From assembly GCF_004331645.1 (NCBI RefSeq), contig NZ_SJSK01000001.1:62001-126000 (forward strand): a stretch of DNA of 64,000 nucleotides, written 5' to 3'. Below the pieces are notes generated by a model. It searched no databases. It was not told the origin of the DNA and saw nothing but the letters and a program-made list of their open reading frames with translations. The position numbers and the translations under genes were made by a program. How positions within the stretch are numbered: the stretch's first letter is position 1; the number at the start of each line of letters is the position of its first letter. Of this stretch, positions 24,505 through 33,087 are shown piece by piece. Source of the DNA: Pedobacter frigiditerrae. Its GTDB lineage: Bacteria > Bacteroidota > Bacteroidia > Sphingobacteriales > Sphingobacteriaceae.

Positions 24505-25114
24505 TTATTTGGTTTTATATATAATCAAAAGCCAACTGCTAACTTTCCCAAAGGCATCCTTTTGGAAAAAACTGTTAACCGCTAACCGAATAAGTGCCAA
24601 AAATACTAAGAATAGCGCAATGTTTTTTACCTTTTTGTCATTCAGAGCGCAGCGAAGAATCTATGAGTTAAAATTTCATTTAAAATCACATCTCCTCTAC
24701 TTAAATTTAGAAAATGAAAGCCCCTTTTCCATTGCATTTGCAGCCCCGCCTTTCGTTGCAATATTTTTTTTGAGATCTATCAATTCATCCGATGAATATA
24801 GCCAGCAATGCAAATATTCATCGAATGAAACCTTGGCAAAACAAAAAGTATTTCCACTGCAATCGGGTTTAGAGAACGAAGGATTGTAGCTCTTTGCGGT
24901 TTAAAAACCTAATTACTACATAGCATTTCGTCTAACTGTCATTTCGAGGTTGTAGCCCTAGGGAATTTCCTTTGGTTAGCGTAACTCCTACCCACTTATA
25001 ATCTGCGAATCTGCGGCTAAAAACAACCTAAGCTGCCCTCAGATTTCTTTAGATGGTAAAAAAATTGCTATTTGTAAGCTGCAATTCTTATCATTGGCAA
25101 TCCAAAACAAAAAA
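24505..25114. other. 610-bp gene-free spacer made of repeat fragments
   Basis: No convincing gene. Visible pieces: a CCCAAAGGCATCCTTTTGG word (24547-24565), a REP-like GTCATTCAGAGCGCAGCGAA fragment (24637-24663), a hairpin TCATCCGATGAATAT / ATATTCATCGAATGA (24785-24799 and 24814-24828), another GTCATTTCGAGG fragment (24938-24970), and half of a CGCAGAT palindrome (25002-25017). Several are partial, so this looks like layered repeat insertions and decay. A 138-residue frame at 24473-24889 crosses these repeats and is not credible. Confidence 0.6.
24785..24828. repeat. Hairpin repeat in the gcvT downstream spacer
   Basis: Arms 24785-24799 and 24814-24828 are inverted copies at 14 of 15 positions. 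The wider block 24720-24893 ends in GAACGAAGGATTGTAGC, similar to the 8150-8300 element. Confidence 0.5.
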
Positions 25115-26002
25115 ATGAAAACACTTCTCCTCCTCCTAATCTTTTTCTCCCTAACTACTTTTGCACAACAAAAAACAACCATACCTTTTCAACTAACCGA
25201 ATACAATAACCTTTCTGTTAAAGCTGTCCTTAACCAAAAAGACACCGTTCAGCTAATGTTTCACACAGCAGCTAACGCAGTAACTCTAACCGAAGAGGTA
25301 CTTCAAAAAATAACCAGCTTAAAATTCGACAGAACAGATAGCGTTAAAAGTTGGGGCGGCAACGATAATACCTCAAGATTTAGCAAAAGCAATACCTTAC
25401 AAATAGGCTCATTGAAATGGGAAAATGTACCCATTTGGGAAAACAAAAACTCTGGTCAACATACAGATGGCAAGTTTGGTTTAGACCTATTCGAAAACAA
25501 AACCATCGAAATAGACTTTGATAAAAAAATATTAATTATCTATGCTAGTTTACCTAGCAAAACCAAAAGATTCGAAAAACTCAAACTAAGCTTCCAAGAT
25601 GAAATGATGTTTGTAGAAGGCAATGTGGCAATCGGCAACAATTACTACAAAAACAAATTTTTAATTCATTCAGGTTACGCTGGTGCCATATTATTCGACG
25701 ACCAATTTGTAGCCACCAATAAATTAGGCGAGCAATTAAAAGTAACCGACGAAAAACAATTAAAAGATTCATTTGGCAATATCCTAAAAACCAAAAAAGC
25801 AATCATCTCAAATTTTAGCCTTGGCAAAATAAAACTAAACAATATACCCGTTGGCTTTTTCGAAGGCGCACTCGGCCGACAAAAAATGAGCATCATAGGC
25901 GGAGATATCATTAAAAGATTCAACATCATCATCGATGCTAAACGAGAATTTATTTACTTAAAAGCTAACAAACTAAAGGGCTTTGTTTATTCGAATGTTT
26001 AG
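25115..26002 (+). CDS. Secreted retropepsin-like protein lacking catalytic aspartates
   Basis: A 295-residue protein with a signal peptide (MKTLLLLLIFFSLTTFAQ). The layout is two lobes: an N-terminal beta domain with LMFHTAANAVTLTEEVL and a C-terminal one with FLIHSGYAGAILFDDQF, then IIGGDIIKRFNIIIDAKREF. The last motif is typical of clan AA (retropepsin-like) aspartyl proteases, where each lobe should carry a DTG/DSG. Here both positions read HTA and HSG, so the catalytic aspartates appear lost. It may be a binding protein or have another activity. An in-frame TTG upstream (25094) is less likely than the ATG at 25115. Confidence 0.75.
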   Translation: MKTLLLLLIFFSLTTFAQQKTTIPFQLTEYNNLSVKAVLNQKDTVQLMFHTAANAVTLTEEVLQKITSLKFDRTDSVKSWGGNDNTSRFSKSNTLQIGSLKWENVPIWENKNSGQHTDGKFGLDLFENKTIEIDFDKKILIIYASLPSKTKRFEKLKLSFQDEMMFVEGNVAIGNNYYKNKFLIHSGYAGAILFDDQFVATNKLGEQLKVTDEKQLKDSFGNILKTKKAIISNFSLGKIKLNNIPVGFFEGALGRQKMSIIGGDIIKRFNIIIDAKREFIYLKANKLKGFVYSNV

Positions 26003-26250
26003 AAGATTGTATCATCCTTGATGTCTTCCGATTTATCGTAGTATAATCAAAAGGCCGTGCTTTATCGGTTGGCGTCACCTTAGCTGTTTGACGATGTTAG
26101 TGCAACGCATTTCGAACTATTTGATAAAAGCGGATATGCTATAAAGAAATAAAGGAAGCCGCAAAAGCATTTATAGAAAGTAAAAAGCCAAAGACTTAGT
26201 TCCATCGTTGTTCTTTTATGGCAAATGAACAACGAAAGACGAGCAACAAA

Positions 26251-27453
26251 CTACCCCTTCATTAACACCTCGTAAATAGCCAACATCCGCTTTGCGTTGC
26301 TATTAATTTCGTGGTCTCGTTCTACAGTTTTACGAGCGTTTGCACCAATCTCCAGCCACTTATTAGGTTGCGTAATACATTGCAAAATAGAGCGGTAAAA
26401 CTCATCTGGCGTATCTGCAATTAAGATATCCTTACCATTTTTGCAATTAATCCCTTCAGCTGCCATACTTGTAGCAATAATACATTTCTGCATCGCCATC
26501 CCTTCAATAATCTTAACTCGCATACCACTTCCAGAAAGCAAGGGCACAATCATAATGGCTTTAGAATTCATGAACTCAACAGCATCAAAAATTTCTCCTT
26601 CAACTATTAAGTTCTCAGAATCATAATCGAAAAACTGTTTTTGCATATTTCTTCCAGCAATGTAAAAACGAAGTTCTCCACTCAGCTTTTCTATATCAGG
26701 CCAAATCTCATCTAAAAACCATTCTAAGCCTTCTTTATTTGGTCGCCAATCCATTGCACCTAAGTGAAATAAGGTAGGGAAACTCGTTTTAGTGACATCA
26801 ACATTATACCTTTCAAAATCTATGGCAACGGGAAAAACATCTAGCCTTGTCTGGCATCCCATCAATAAAATATTCTGTCTATCGGGCTCACTTATAGAAA
26901 ATACCTGATGAAAACGATTGATTTGCTCAGTTTCATAAACCTTTAACCTTCTAGATAAAAACTCTAAATATTTTTTTCTAGGTGTAAAACGCTCCAAGGT
27001 GGCTAATTTTTCCCATACATCAAATTCAACGTGATGAGCTCTGTATACTAACTTTGCTTTGCTATTTTCTTTTACAATATCTAGATACGGAACTACAAAT
27101 AACCCTTCAAATTGAATGATATCAAATTCTTGTTCACGTAATAAGTTCTCTAAAAGCTTGGCGGCATCATCATCATAAAAACGAGAGACGTTATAAGATT
27201 GATTAGAGAATATATTGAAAAATGCACCCCAAACATTTACATCAATATCTAAGCTAAAAGAATGAAAATTGATTTGATCAAAAACAGGATCGTAAATATC
27301 ATCTACGTCTATATGATCTTTTGTTGGATTTATACTGAATAGGGTAATTTCAGTTTCTAATGTTAACAGGCCCTTCACGGTATTATAAACCACAATTGGA
27401 TAGCCGCTATTAGGCGGAAAAGGAACACGACCAGTTAAAAAAAGGATTTTCAC
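26251..27453 (-). CDS. Glycosyltransferase family 4-type protein
   Basis: A 400-residue GT-B fold glycosyltransferase. The N-terminal domain has the short loop LTGRVPFPPNSGYPIVVYN (acceptor side); the C-terminal nucleotide-sugar domain has LFHLGAMDWRPNKEGLEWFL, LRFYIAGRN and VPLLSGSGMRVKIIEGMAMQKCIIAT, the usual E-x-x-A-type region near the C-terminus. There is no signal peptide; it acts at the cytoplasmic face. It lies 16 bases downstream of rnhB on the same strand and is probably co-transcribed. Acceptor and sugar are unknown. Confidence 0.9.
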   Translation of the reverse strand: MKILFLTGRVPFPPNSGYPIVVYNTVKGLLTLETEITLFSINPTKDHIDVDDIYDPVFDQINFHSFSLDIDVNVWGAFFNIFSNQSYNVSRFYDDDAAKLLENLLREQEFDIIQFEGLFVVPYLDIVKENSKAKLVYRAHHVEFDVWEKLATLERFTPRKKYLEFLSRRLKVYETEQINRFHQVFSISEPDRQNILLMGCQTRLDVFPVAIDFERYNVDVTKTSFPTLFHLGAMDWRPNKEGLEWFLDEIWPDIEKLSGELRFYIAGRNMQKQFFDYDSENLIVEGEIFDAVEFMNSKAIMIVPLLSGSGMRVKIIEGMAMQKCIIATSMAAEGINCKNGKDILIADTPDEFYRSILQCITQPNKWLEIGANARKTVERDHEINSNAKRMLAIYEVLMKG

Positions 27454-27469
27454 AATGTGAAATTACAAA

Positions 27470-28081
27470 TTAAACTTCTTCCTGAAAAGAAAGAGTTAAT
27501 TGAGGGTCGCTTACATTAAAAGTTTTACGATGGAAAGGGGATAAACCAATTTCAACTACCGCATTTCTATGTTCAATAGTTGGATAGCCTTTATTCTGTT
27601 TCCAGTTGTAATGTGGGTAATCTTGATGAAGGTTTGCCATATATTCATCACGATGTGTTTTTGCCAAAATAGATGCTGCGGCAATATTTAAATATTTACC
27701 ATCACCCTTCACAATACAGCAATGCGGAATATCTGCATATTTTTTAAAGCGATTGCCATCAATTACTAAATGCTGTGGGATAAGCATCAATTTCTCTATT
27801 GCTCTATGCATCGCTAAAAAAGAAGCATTTAAAATATTAATTTGGTCAATCTCTTCATGATCTACAAATGCAACCGCCCAAGCCAATGCTTCTTTTTCAA
27901 TAATTGGCCTTAGCTTTTCACGTTGTTGATGCGTTAATTTTTTAGAATCATCTAAACCTTCTAAATAAAAATCCTTTGGCAAAATTACAGCAGCCGCTGA
28001 TACTGGACCGGCCAAACAACCTCTTCCAGCCTCGTCGCAACCAGCTTCAACTAACTCTATATGATAACAATTTAATAACAC
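27470..28081 (-). CDS. rnhB: Ribonuclease HII
   Basis: A 203-residue RNase HII that cuts RNA in RNA-DNA hybrids and removes single ribonucleotides. The active site starts with [14 protein letters not shown] (D16, E17) and includes D108 in VIDGNRF and the region [21 protein letters not shown]. No in-frame ATG lies before GCDEAGRG, so the start is GTG at 28081 ([10 protein letters not shown]). The -7 box ends only five bases upstream, so the mRNA would start at or next to the GTG. It is the first gene of a two-gene operon with the glycosyltransferase. Confidence 0.95.
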   Translation of the reverse strand: MLLNCYHIELVEAGCDEAGRGCLAGPVSAAAVILPKDFYLEGLDDSKKLTHQQREKLRPIIEKEALAWAVAFVDHEEIDQINILNASFLAMHRAIEKLMLIPQHLVIDGNRFKKYADIPHCCIVKGDGKYLNIAAASILAKTHRDEYMANLHQDYPHYNWKQNKGYPTIEHRNAVVEIGLSPFHRKTFNVSDPQLTLSFQEEV

Positions 28082-28085
28082 CTTA

Positions 28086-28093
28086 CAAAGTTA
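28086..28093 (-). promoter_or_regulatory. -7 promoter box for rnhB
   Basis: Minus-strand TAACTTTG, full consensus match, with its last base five bases from the GTG start codon. Predicts a leaderless mRNA. Confidence 0.5.
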
Positions 28094-28112
28094 ATATTTA
28101 TCGACTATAAAA

Positions 28113-28142
28113 TTTGGGGGTAACAAATTATAACTAAGTTTA
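28113..28142 (+). promoter_or_regulatory. Possible promoter of the repeat-containing secreted protein
   Basis: A TTTG (28113-28116), an 18-base spacer, and TAAGTTTA (28135-28142, 7 of 8 to consensus). The leader would be about 37 bases. Confidence 0.35.
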
Positions 28143-28183
28143 TATACAGATAATTAACCATTCAAATATTAAACTATAATATC

Positions 28184-28795
28184 ATGAAAAAATTATTTAC
28201 AACATTAGCTTTAACATTATGTATTTCTTTAAGTGTTTTGGCTCAAGTATACAAAGCAAGTCAAACCTCAACAACTGTTAAAGAAACTAGTAACCCTGTT
28301 GCCAAACAAGCCGCTCCAGAAGGACATTATTGTAGTTATTGTAAAATGAATTATCCAGAATCTCATTTCCCTTGCATCATGAAAGCTATAAAAGGAAAAG
28401 TTGATGCCGCTGGCAAAGTTACTTTCACTGCGGGCGGTCCAATTGGTGGTATTGTAGTAAAAGGTGGTAAAAACCCAGGAGGAAATTTAAATGTGGTAAC
28501 AGGCGACAATGGAGAAATAGAATTTAATAATCCAACTACTGGAAACTATAAATTTGTTATTTCTTTACCAACTAATAATCCGAATACCCGACAAGCTGGC
28601 ACTCCAATTGGAGGAATAATAGTTAAAGGAGGTAAAAACCCCGGCGGACAAATGTTTACTGTAGCTACAAATTCAAACGGAGAGATTGTGTTAAATAACC
28701 TAGAAGCTGGCAACTATAAATTTGTGGTGATGGGCTCAACCCCACAAGAAAAATCAGTATCTAACACCTATAATTCCATCTCAAAATCTAATTAA
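28184..28795 (+). CDS. Secreted protein with CxxC motif and two internal repeats
   Basis: A 203-residue protein with a signal peptide ending LSVLA-Q. A cysteine cluster follows: C50 and C53 in HYCSYCK, then C64 in HFPC. Two similar ~41-residue units come next, at 86-126 (GPIGGIVVKGGKNPGG ... NGEIEFNN ... GNYKFV) and 141-181 (TPIGGIIVKGGKNPGG ... NGEIVLNN ... GNYKFV). Each looks like a small beta unit. I do not recognise the family; the cysteines could bind metal or act in redox. The TfoX-N gene starts 4 bases downstream. Confidence 0.8.
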   Translation: MKKLFTTLALTLCISLSVLAQVYKASQTSTTVKETSNPVAKQAAPEGHYCSYCKMNYPESHFPCIMKAIKGKVDAAGKVTFTAGGPIGGIVVKGGKNPGGNLNVVTGDNGEIEFNNPTTGNYKFVISLPTNNPNTRQAGTPIGGIIVKGGKNPGGQMFTVATNSNGEIVLNNLEAGNYKFVVMGSTPQEKSVSNTYNSISKSN

Positions 28796-28798
28796 GTA

Positions 28799-29137
28799 AT
28801 GCGTTATAATGAAGAATTAGCCTATCGCGTTAGCGAATTACTTTCCCATCTAACAGATGTTGAAGAAAAGGAAATGTTTAGTGGCTTAGTGTTTATGGTT
28901 AATGGGAAAATGTGTGTAGGCGTTTCAAAAAATGAATTAATGGTTAGAATAAATCCTGATTCATTTGATGAAATTGCAGACATGGATGGTTGGCGACAAA
29001 TGGTAATGGGCAAAAAGCCAATGAAAAGCTATATACAAGTTGCTGAAGATGTCCTTGTAAAAAATGAAGATTTAAAATTTTGGGTCGCCTTAGCTTTGGC
29101 CTTTAACCCGCTTGCCAAAGCATCGAAGAAGAGATAA
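28799..29137 (+). CDS. TfoX N-terminal domain family protein
   Basis: A 112-residue single-domain protein matching the TfoX N-terminal fold: KEMFSGLVFMVNGKMCVGV, then LMVRINPD, MGKKPMKSYIQV and FWVALALAFNPLAK. It lacks the C-terminal TfoX domain, so it is not the full competence regulator. Its function is unknown; the stand-alone N-terminal domain is common in Bacteroidota. It is 4 bases after the secreted repeat protein. Confidence 0.85.
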   Translation: MRYNEELAYRVSELLSHLTDVEEKEMFSGLVFMVNGKMCVGVSKNELMVRINPDSFDEIADMDGWRQMVMGKKPMKSYIQVAEDVLVKNEDLKFWVALALAFNPLAKASKKR

Positions 29138-29176
29138 GGTTTACTCAACAAATAAACAACTCAACACCTAAACAAT

Positions 29177-30319
29177 TTAAACCGTTACATTCTGTCCCTT
29201 TACATCAAAAGCATCGCGTAAACCTATTGCCAACAAATTAAAAGCATAAACTGTAAGCATTATCGCTAACCCAGGTAAAACAGCAAGGTATGCTGCATCC
29301 ATAATGATATAACCATAATGTTCTTTAATCATGGTACCCCAACTAGGCATAGGCGGTTGTGCGCCAAAACCTAAAAAGCTTAAACCTGTTTCTAATAAAA
29401 TAGCTGAAGCAAAATTGGCAGATGCAACTACTAATATTGGGCCCGCAAGATTAGGTAAAATATGTTTTGATAGGATTCTGAAAGTCGAAAATCCTAATGC
29501 ATTGGCTGCCTCTACATATTCTACTTCTTTTAAGGCCAATACTTGTCCACGAACCAAACGAGCCACATCTACCCAAGTAGATAGGCCAACAGCAATGAAA
29601 ATTTGCCAAAACCCTTTCCCCAAGGCAAATGAAATAGCTATAATTAATAATAATGAGGGTAACGACCAAGTCACGTTCATAAACCAGCTGATAATAGCAT
29701 CAGTTTTACCACCAAAATAACCTGCAATAGCACCCAAGCTTACTCCAATAATTAAAGAGATTAAAACAGCTATTAAACCCACCGAAAGAGAAACACGAAT
29801 ACCTAAAATCAACCTACTTAGGTAATCTCTACCATAAGGGTCTGTACCTAAATAAAAAGTCTGTTTGTAAATATTACTTTCTTCAAAAACTGCTTGTTGA
29901 GTCCCCATTTTAGAAGGCAATAAACATTTCGGACACAGTGATTTTAATTCGTATGTCGTTTCCTTTGGTCGTTCATCATCTCCAATGTATTCTTGAGCCA
30001 AAACTTTATCATTTACAATACGATAACCTGTAATGGGCATGCTCTTGAAATTTGCAGGCTGACCAAAAAGCATTTTCTCAAATACATTAACCTGCTTTAT
30101 TTTATCATTTTTACTGATGATTAAAAACTGAAAAGTTCTGCCCGGTTTCTTTTTGTTTAGGGCTAGATTGATAGTACTAGCATAAGGAGTTTGGTCTGGT
30201 GTAATTATATATCCTAAAATTCCAATTACCATCATCAAAGAAATAAAAATCAATCCCCCAAACGCAAATTTATTGCGCTTAAATCTATTCCATATTTTTT
30301 TTGAAGGACTGTTATTCAT
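29177..30319 (-). CDS. ABC transporter permease (DppC/OppC type)
   Basis: A 380-residue inner-membrane permease of the peptide/nickel importer type. A first membrane helix (residues 20-40) is followed by a long periplasmic loop of about 115 residues containing CPKC (129-132). The standard DppC core comes next: YLGTDPYGRDYLSRL at 157, then five helices and the cytoplasmic EAA loop (EAANALGFSTFRILSKHILP), which contacts the ATPase. The loop before GTD is longer than usual. No ATPase, second permease or binding protein is nearby. It is 4 bases downstream of a GT2 gene in the same operon. Confidence 0.9.
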   Translation of the reverse strand: MNNSPSKKIWNRFKRNKFAFGGLIFISLMMVIGILGYIITPDQTPYASTINLALNKKKPGRTFQFLIISKNDKIKQVNVFEKMLFGQPANFKSMPITGYRIVNDKVLAQEYIGDDERPKETTYELKSLCPKCLLPSKMGTQQAVFEESNIYKQTFYLGTDPYGRDYLSRLILGIRVSLSVGLIAVLISLIIGVSLGAIAGYFGGKTDAIISWFMNVTWSLPSLLLIIAISFALGKGFWQIFIAVGLSTWVDVARLVRGQVLALKEVEYVEAANALGFSTFRILSKHILPNLAGPILVVASANFASAILLETGLSFLGFGAQPPMPSWGTMIKEHYGYIIMDAAYLAVLPGLAIMLTVYAFNLLAIGLRDAFDVKGQNVTV

Positions 30320-30323
30320 TTTA

Positions 30324-31463
30324 TTATTTAACCATTCGGCCTTTCCAATTATACTTGCCAGAATTACCTGCTAAACCAATGTATACAAAATAAACTATAT
30401 GCATTGGATTAAGCAATGGCAATAGAAACAATAGTGATTTTCTTTTAAAGAATTTAGTTACATCATATAGAAAAATAAGTTCTATCGTCAGTTTGCAAAT
30501 TAACTGAAACAGCAGAAATTTTAAACTTATGTCTGTAAAAATGACAGCCAAAATGGAATTAACAATAATGCTAACATTAAACAACCAAATACTTAGACCT
30601 AAAGCAATAACCAATTTATCTTTATACCTCGTTGTTTTAGATGCCCAACGTTTGCGTTGTTGCAGAAATTCTTTAACATTAGGTTTTGCGTGGGTATAAA
30701 CTATTGCATCTCTATTTTTTAAGAAACCTATCTTGCCTTCATAAAGTGCAGCCATTTTATGAAGTAACAATTCATCATCCCCTGATGCTAAATCGTCAAT
30801 TCCTTTAAAACCCCCAACTGCAAAAAAAGCCTCGCGTTCGTAAGCTAAGTTTGCCCCGTTACAAGTACTAGGATTGTTATTGCCAATAGTAGAGGCACCT
30901 AAACCAATTAAATAAGAAAACTCTAAAGTTTGTAAGTTTTCAAATAAGTTTTTTTCCTCAAAATAGGCCACGGGCGATGAAATCATTTTATGCCCATTCG
31001 CTTCATAACAATTAACAATGGTTTTTAACCAATTTTTACCCATCCTGCAATCAGCATCGGTAGTAATGATTAGTTGACCAGTAGCTTGTCCAATTGCTGT
31101 TTGAATTGCTTTTTTCTTGTATGAATTTAAGGCATTTGCTTCATTAAGTTGTATCAATTGAACGCCTTGACTAGTATAAGAAGAAATAATAGCCGAGGTT
31201 TCATCAGTAGAATGGTCATCTATAATGATTAGCTCTATTAAACTCTTATCATAGTCTTGAGCTAGAATATCATCAATGGTTTTGCCGATTTTATCTTCTT
31301 CGTTACGTGCAGCAATTAATATGGAAACTTTTGTTGTAGGCTTACTTTCATTCCACTTAAAATATGGAATTTTAGCCCATCCTCTAATAAACGTACCTAC
31401 TACAAATAAATAAATAAAGGTTAAAAAAACGGTAAAATAACTAAGTGCGCTGACTACTTCCAA
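30324..31463 (-). CDS. Membrane glycosyltransferase family 2
   Basis: A 379-residue GT-A glycosyltransferase. An N-terminal helix anchors it. The catalytic domain has VSILIAARNEEDKIG, IIDDHSTDET and TTDADCRM (a DxD-like metal site), then the QRKRWASKTTRYKD motif (Q-x-x-R-W) that many processive membrane GT2 enzymes carry. Two to three helices follow at the C-terminus. It probably builds a cell-surface glycan or glycolipid. It overlaps the flippase-like gene upstream by 23 bases and precedes the ABC permease by 4. Confidence 0.92.
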   Translation of the reverse strand: MEVVSALSYFTVFLTFIYLFVVGTFIRGWAKIPYFKWNESKPTTKVSILIAARNEEDKIGKTIDDILAQDYDKSLIELIIIDDHSTDETSAIISSYTSQGVQLIQLNEANALNSYKKKAIQTAIGQATGQLIITTDADCRMGKNWLKTIVNCYEANGHKMISSPVAYFEEKNLFENLQTLEFSYLIGLGASTIGNNNPSTCNGANLAYEREAFFAVGGFKGIDDLASGDDELLLHKMAALYEGKIGFLKNRDAIVYTHAKPNVKEFLQQRKRWASKTTRYKDKLVIALGLSIWLFNVSIIVNSILAVIFTDISLKFLLFQLICKLTIELIFLYDVTKFFKRKSLLFLLPLLNPMHIVYFVYIGLAGNSGKYNWKGRMVK

Positions 31464-32418
31464 AGAATTTTAATTTAAAAACAAAATATGAACCTAATAT
31501 AGCAGGAATAATAAGATTGATGAGCCAAATGCTAGCAGTTACTGCAATTACTGCTACAATGTTAGAGGTTACAAAGCCAAAAAAATAAGATGCCGTAAAA
31601 CTTCTAATCCCAACATCGAACAAATCTAATGAGGGTAATGATGATTGTACAAAGAACAAAATACTAACCAGCATCATCACATCCAATATATGTAGTTCTG
31701 GAATTAACCACTCAAACATAATGTAGTACTGGGTACTAAAAACTAAATATCTAGCTAAACAAAACAACAATATTCTTAATAATTCCCTCTTTTTATACCG
31801 AGCTAAAATCGAATAAAATTTCTTGTATTTCCGAGTAAAACGGATAGAGAGTAATATCCCATTTAACCATCTTATATTAAAGAAAAATATAATGAAGGAA
31901 AGGCAGAACCCAATGGAAATTACACAAACAGCTAAAAACAATCGATAATCAATTGGTGTAAATCTATAAATGAAAACAGTTACAGCAATTGCACCAAAAA
32001 TATTAGTTAAAACTAACTGACCTATTTGACCAACTGTCATGGCGACTACGCCAACAATTCTTCTTTTCGGTGAGAGAAAAAACACTCTTCCTCCATATTC
32101 GCCGATACGATTTGGCGTAAAAACTGCCCATGTTAATCCACAAAATACAGATTCAATAGCCAACCATAAACTAATTGGCTCAACCTGTTTAATTAACCTT
32201 TTCCATTTAACAGCTTCTAGACCCCAATTTAGTAACATCAATCCCACAACTGTGGATATAATAGTCCAAATCTGAACTTTAGGCATTGAGTTTAATAACG
32301 ATATAAATTTCTTTAAATCATTGTTAGCAATCAGTTTTACATAGATAAACCAGAATGCAAAAACTACAATTGAGACTTTAAGAAGGATAGAAAATATTTT
32401 TTTGTATTGAGGTGTCAA
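31441..32418 (-). CDS. Flippase-like membrane protein (lysylphosphatidylglycerol-synthase TM family)
   Basis: A 325-residue protein with about eight membrane helices. It follows the UPF0104 / LPG-synthase transmembrane pattern: ESVFCGLTWAVFTPNRIGEYGGRVFFL in the third to fourth helix region and IPELHILDVMMLVSILFFVQSSLPSLDLFDVGIRS near the middle. No synthetase domain is attached, so it is probably a lipid/glycolipid translocation partner of the GT2 downstream. The start is TTG (MTPQYKK); no in-frame ATG lies nearby. A near-consensus -7 box (CATATTTG on the minus strand, 32438-32445) is 20 bases upstream. Confidence 0.8.
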   Translation of the reverse strand: MTPQYKKIFSILLKVSIVVFAFWFIYVKLIANNDLKKFISLLNSMPKVQIWTIISTVVGLMLLNWGLEAVKWKRLIKQVEPISLWLAIESVFCGLTWAVFTPNRIGEYGGRVFFLSPKRRIVGVVAMTVGQIGQLVLTNIFGAIAVTVFIYRFTPIDYRLFLAVCVISIGFCLSFIIFFFNIRWLNGILLSIRFTRKYKKFYSILARYKKRELLRILLFCLARYLVFSTQYYIMFEWLIPELHILDVMMLVSILFFVQSSLPSLDLFDVGIRSFTASYFFGFVTSNIVAVIAVTASIWLINLIIPAILGSYFVFKLKFFGSSQRT

Positions 32419-32448
32419 ATTTTTACTTTTTGTATCTGCAAATATGCT

Positions 32449-32456
32449 TAATATTG
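32449..32456 (+). promoter_or_regulatory. -7 promoter box for ruvC
   Basis: TAATATTG (7 of 8 to TAnnTTTG) ends five bases before the ATG at 32461, so the transcript would be leaderless. Confidence 0.4.
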
Positions 32457-32460
32457 TTTT

Positions 32461-33024
32461 ATGTTGGCTGAAAAAAAGGAACGCATAATTATGGGTATCG
32501 ATCCAGGTACAGCAATTATGGGTTATGGTATAGTATTAGAGAAAGGAACAAAAATAGAACTAATAAGTTTGGGTATTGTGAGAATGGATCATTTGGATGA
32601 TCATTTTTTAAAGCTTCAACGCATTTTTGAAAAAACAATTGCCCTTATCGACGAATATAAACCAGATGTTTTAGCCATTGAGGCTCCATTTTATGGCAAA
32701 AACATACAAGTAATGTTGAAACTAGGTAGGGCTCAAGGCATTGCAATGGCAGCTGCTTTATCAAGAAATATTTCGGTAACCGAGTATGCTCCTAGAAAAA
32801 TTAAACAATCCATTACCGGAAAAGGAACAGCAAGTAAAGAACAAGTGGCTGCAATGTTACAAAGGTTATTAAACTTTAAAGAAACGCCTGAGTTTTTAGA
32901 TGCAACTGATGGTTTAGCTGTTGCTGTTTGTCATTCTTTTCAGCGGATTAGCACCAGCAATACTGGCAAATCTTATTCTGGTTGGGATGCTTTTGTAAAA
33001 GACAATAAAAAGAGAATTAAGTAA
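32461..33024 (+). CDS. ruvC: Holliday junction endonuclease RuvC
   Basis: A 187-residue resolvase that cuts four-way junctions with RuvAB. The acidic active site is visible: D14 in MGIDPGTAIMGYG, E74 in LAIEAPFYGKN, and D147/D150 in DATDGLAVAVCH. The basic loop APRKIKQSITGKGTASKEQV is typical. The length is normal with a short lysine-rich tail. It stands alone, divergent from the flippase gene. A weak terminator follows. Confidence 0.96.
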   Translation: MLAEKKERIIMGIDPGTAIMGYGIVLEKGTKIELISLGIVRMDHLDDHFLKLQRIFEKTIALIDEYKPDVLAIEAPFYGKNIQVMLKLGRAQGIAMAAALSRNISVTEYAPRKIKQSITGKGTASKEQVAAMLQRLLNFKETPEFLDATDGLAVAVCHSFQRISTSNTGKSYSGWDAFVKDNKKRIK

Positions 33025-33035
33025 ACTTCAAATAG

Positions 33036-33066
33036 TTAGACCTTTATAAAAAAGGTCTAACTTAGT
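33036..33066 (+). terminator. Terminator after ruvC
   Basis: Perfect 11-bp stem GTTAGACCTTT / AAAGGTCTAAC with loop ATAA; the tail is only moderately T-rich. Confidence 0.6.
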
Positions 33067-33087
33067 TATTATAATTGCAGATTGTCT

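Noticed and set aside
24473..24889. A 138-residue plus-strand open frame downstream of gcvT
   Set aside because: It overlaps the gcvT start region and crosses several repeat fragments and a hairpin; the translation has no protein-like pattern.
29331..29720. A 129-residue frame antisense to the ABC permease
   Set aside because: The permease is well supported; the antisense product is low-complexity and has no motif.
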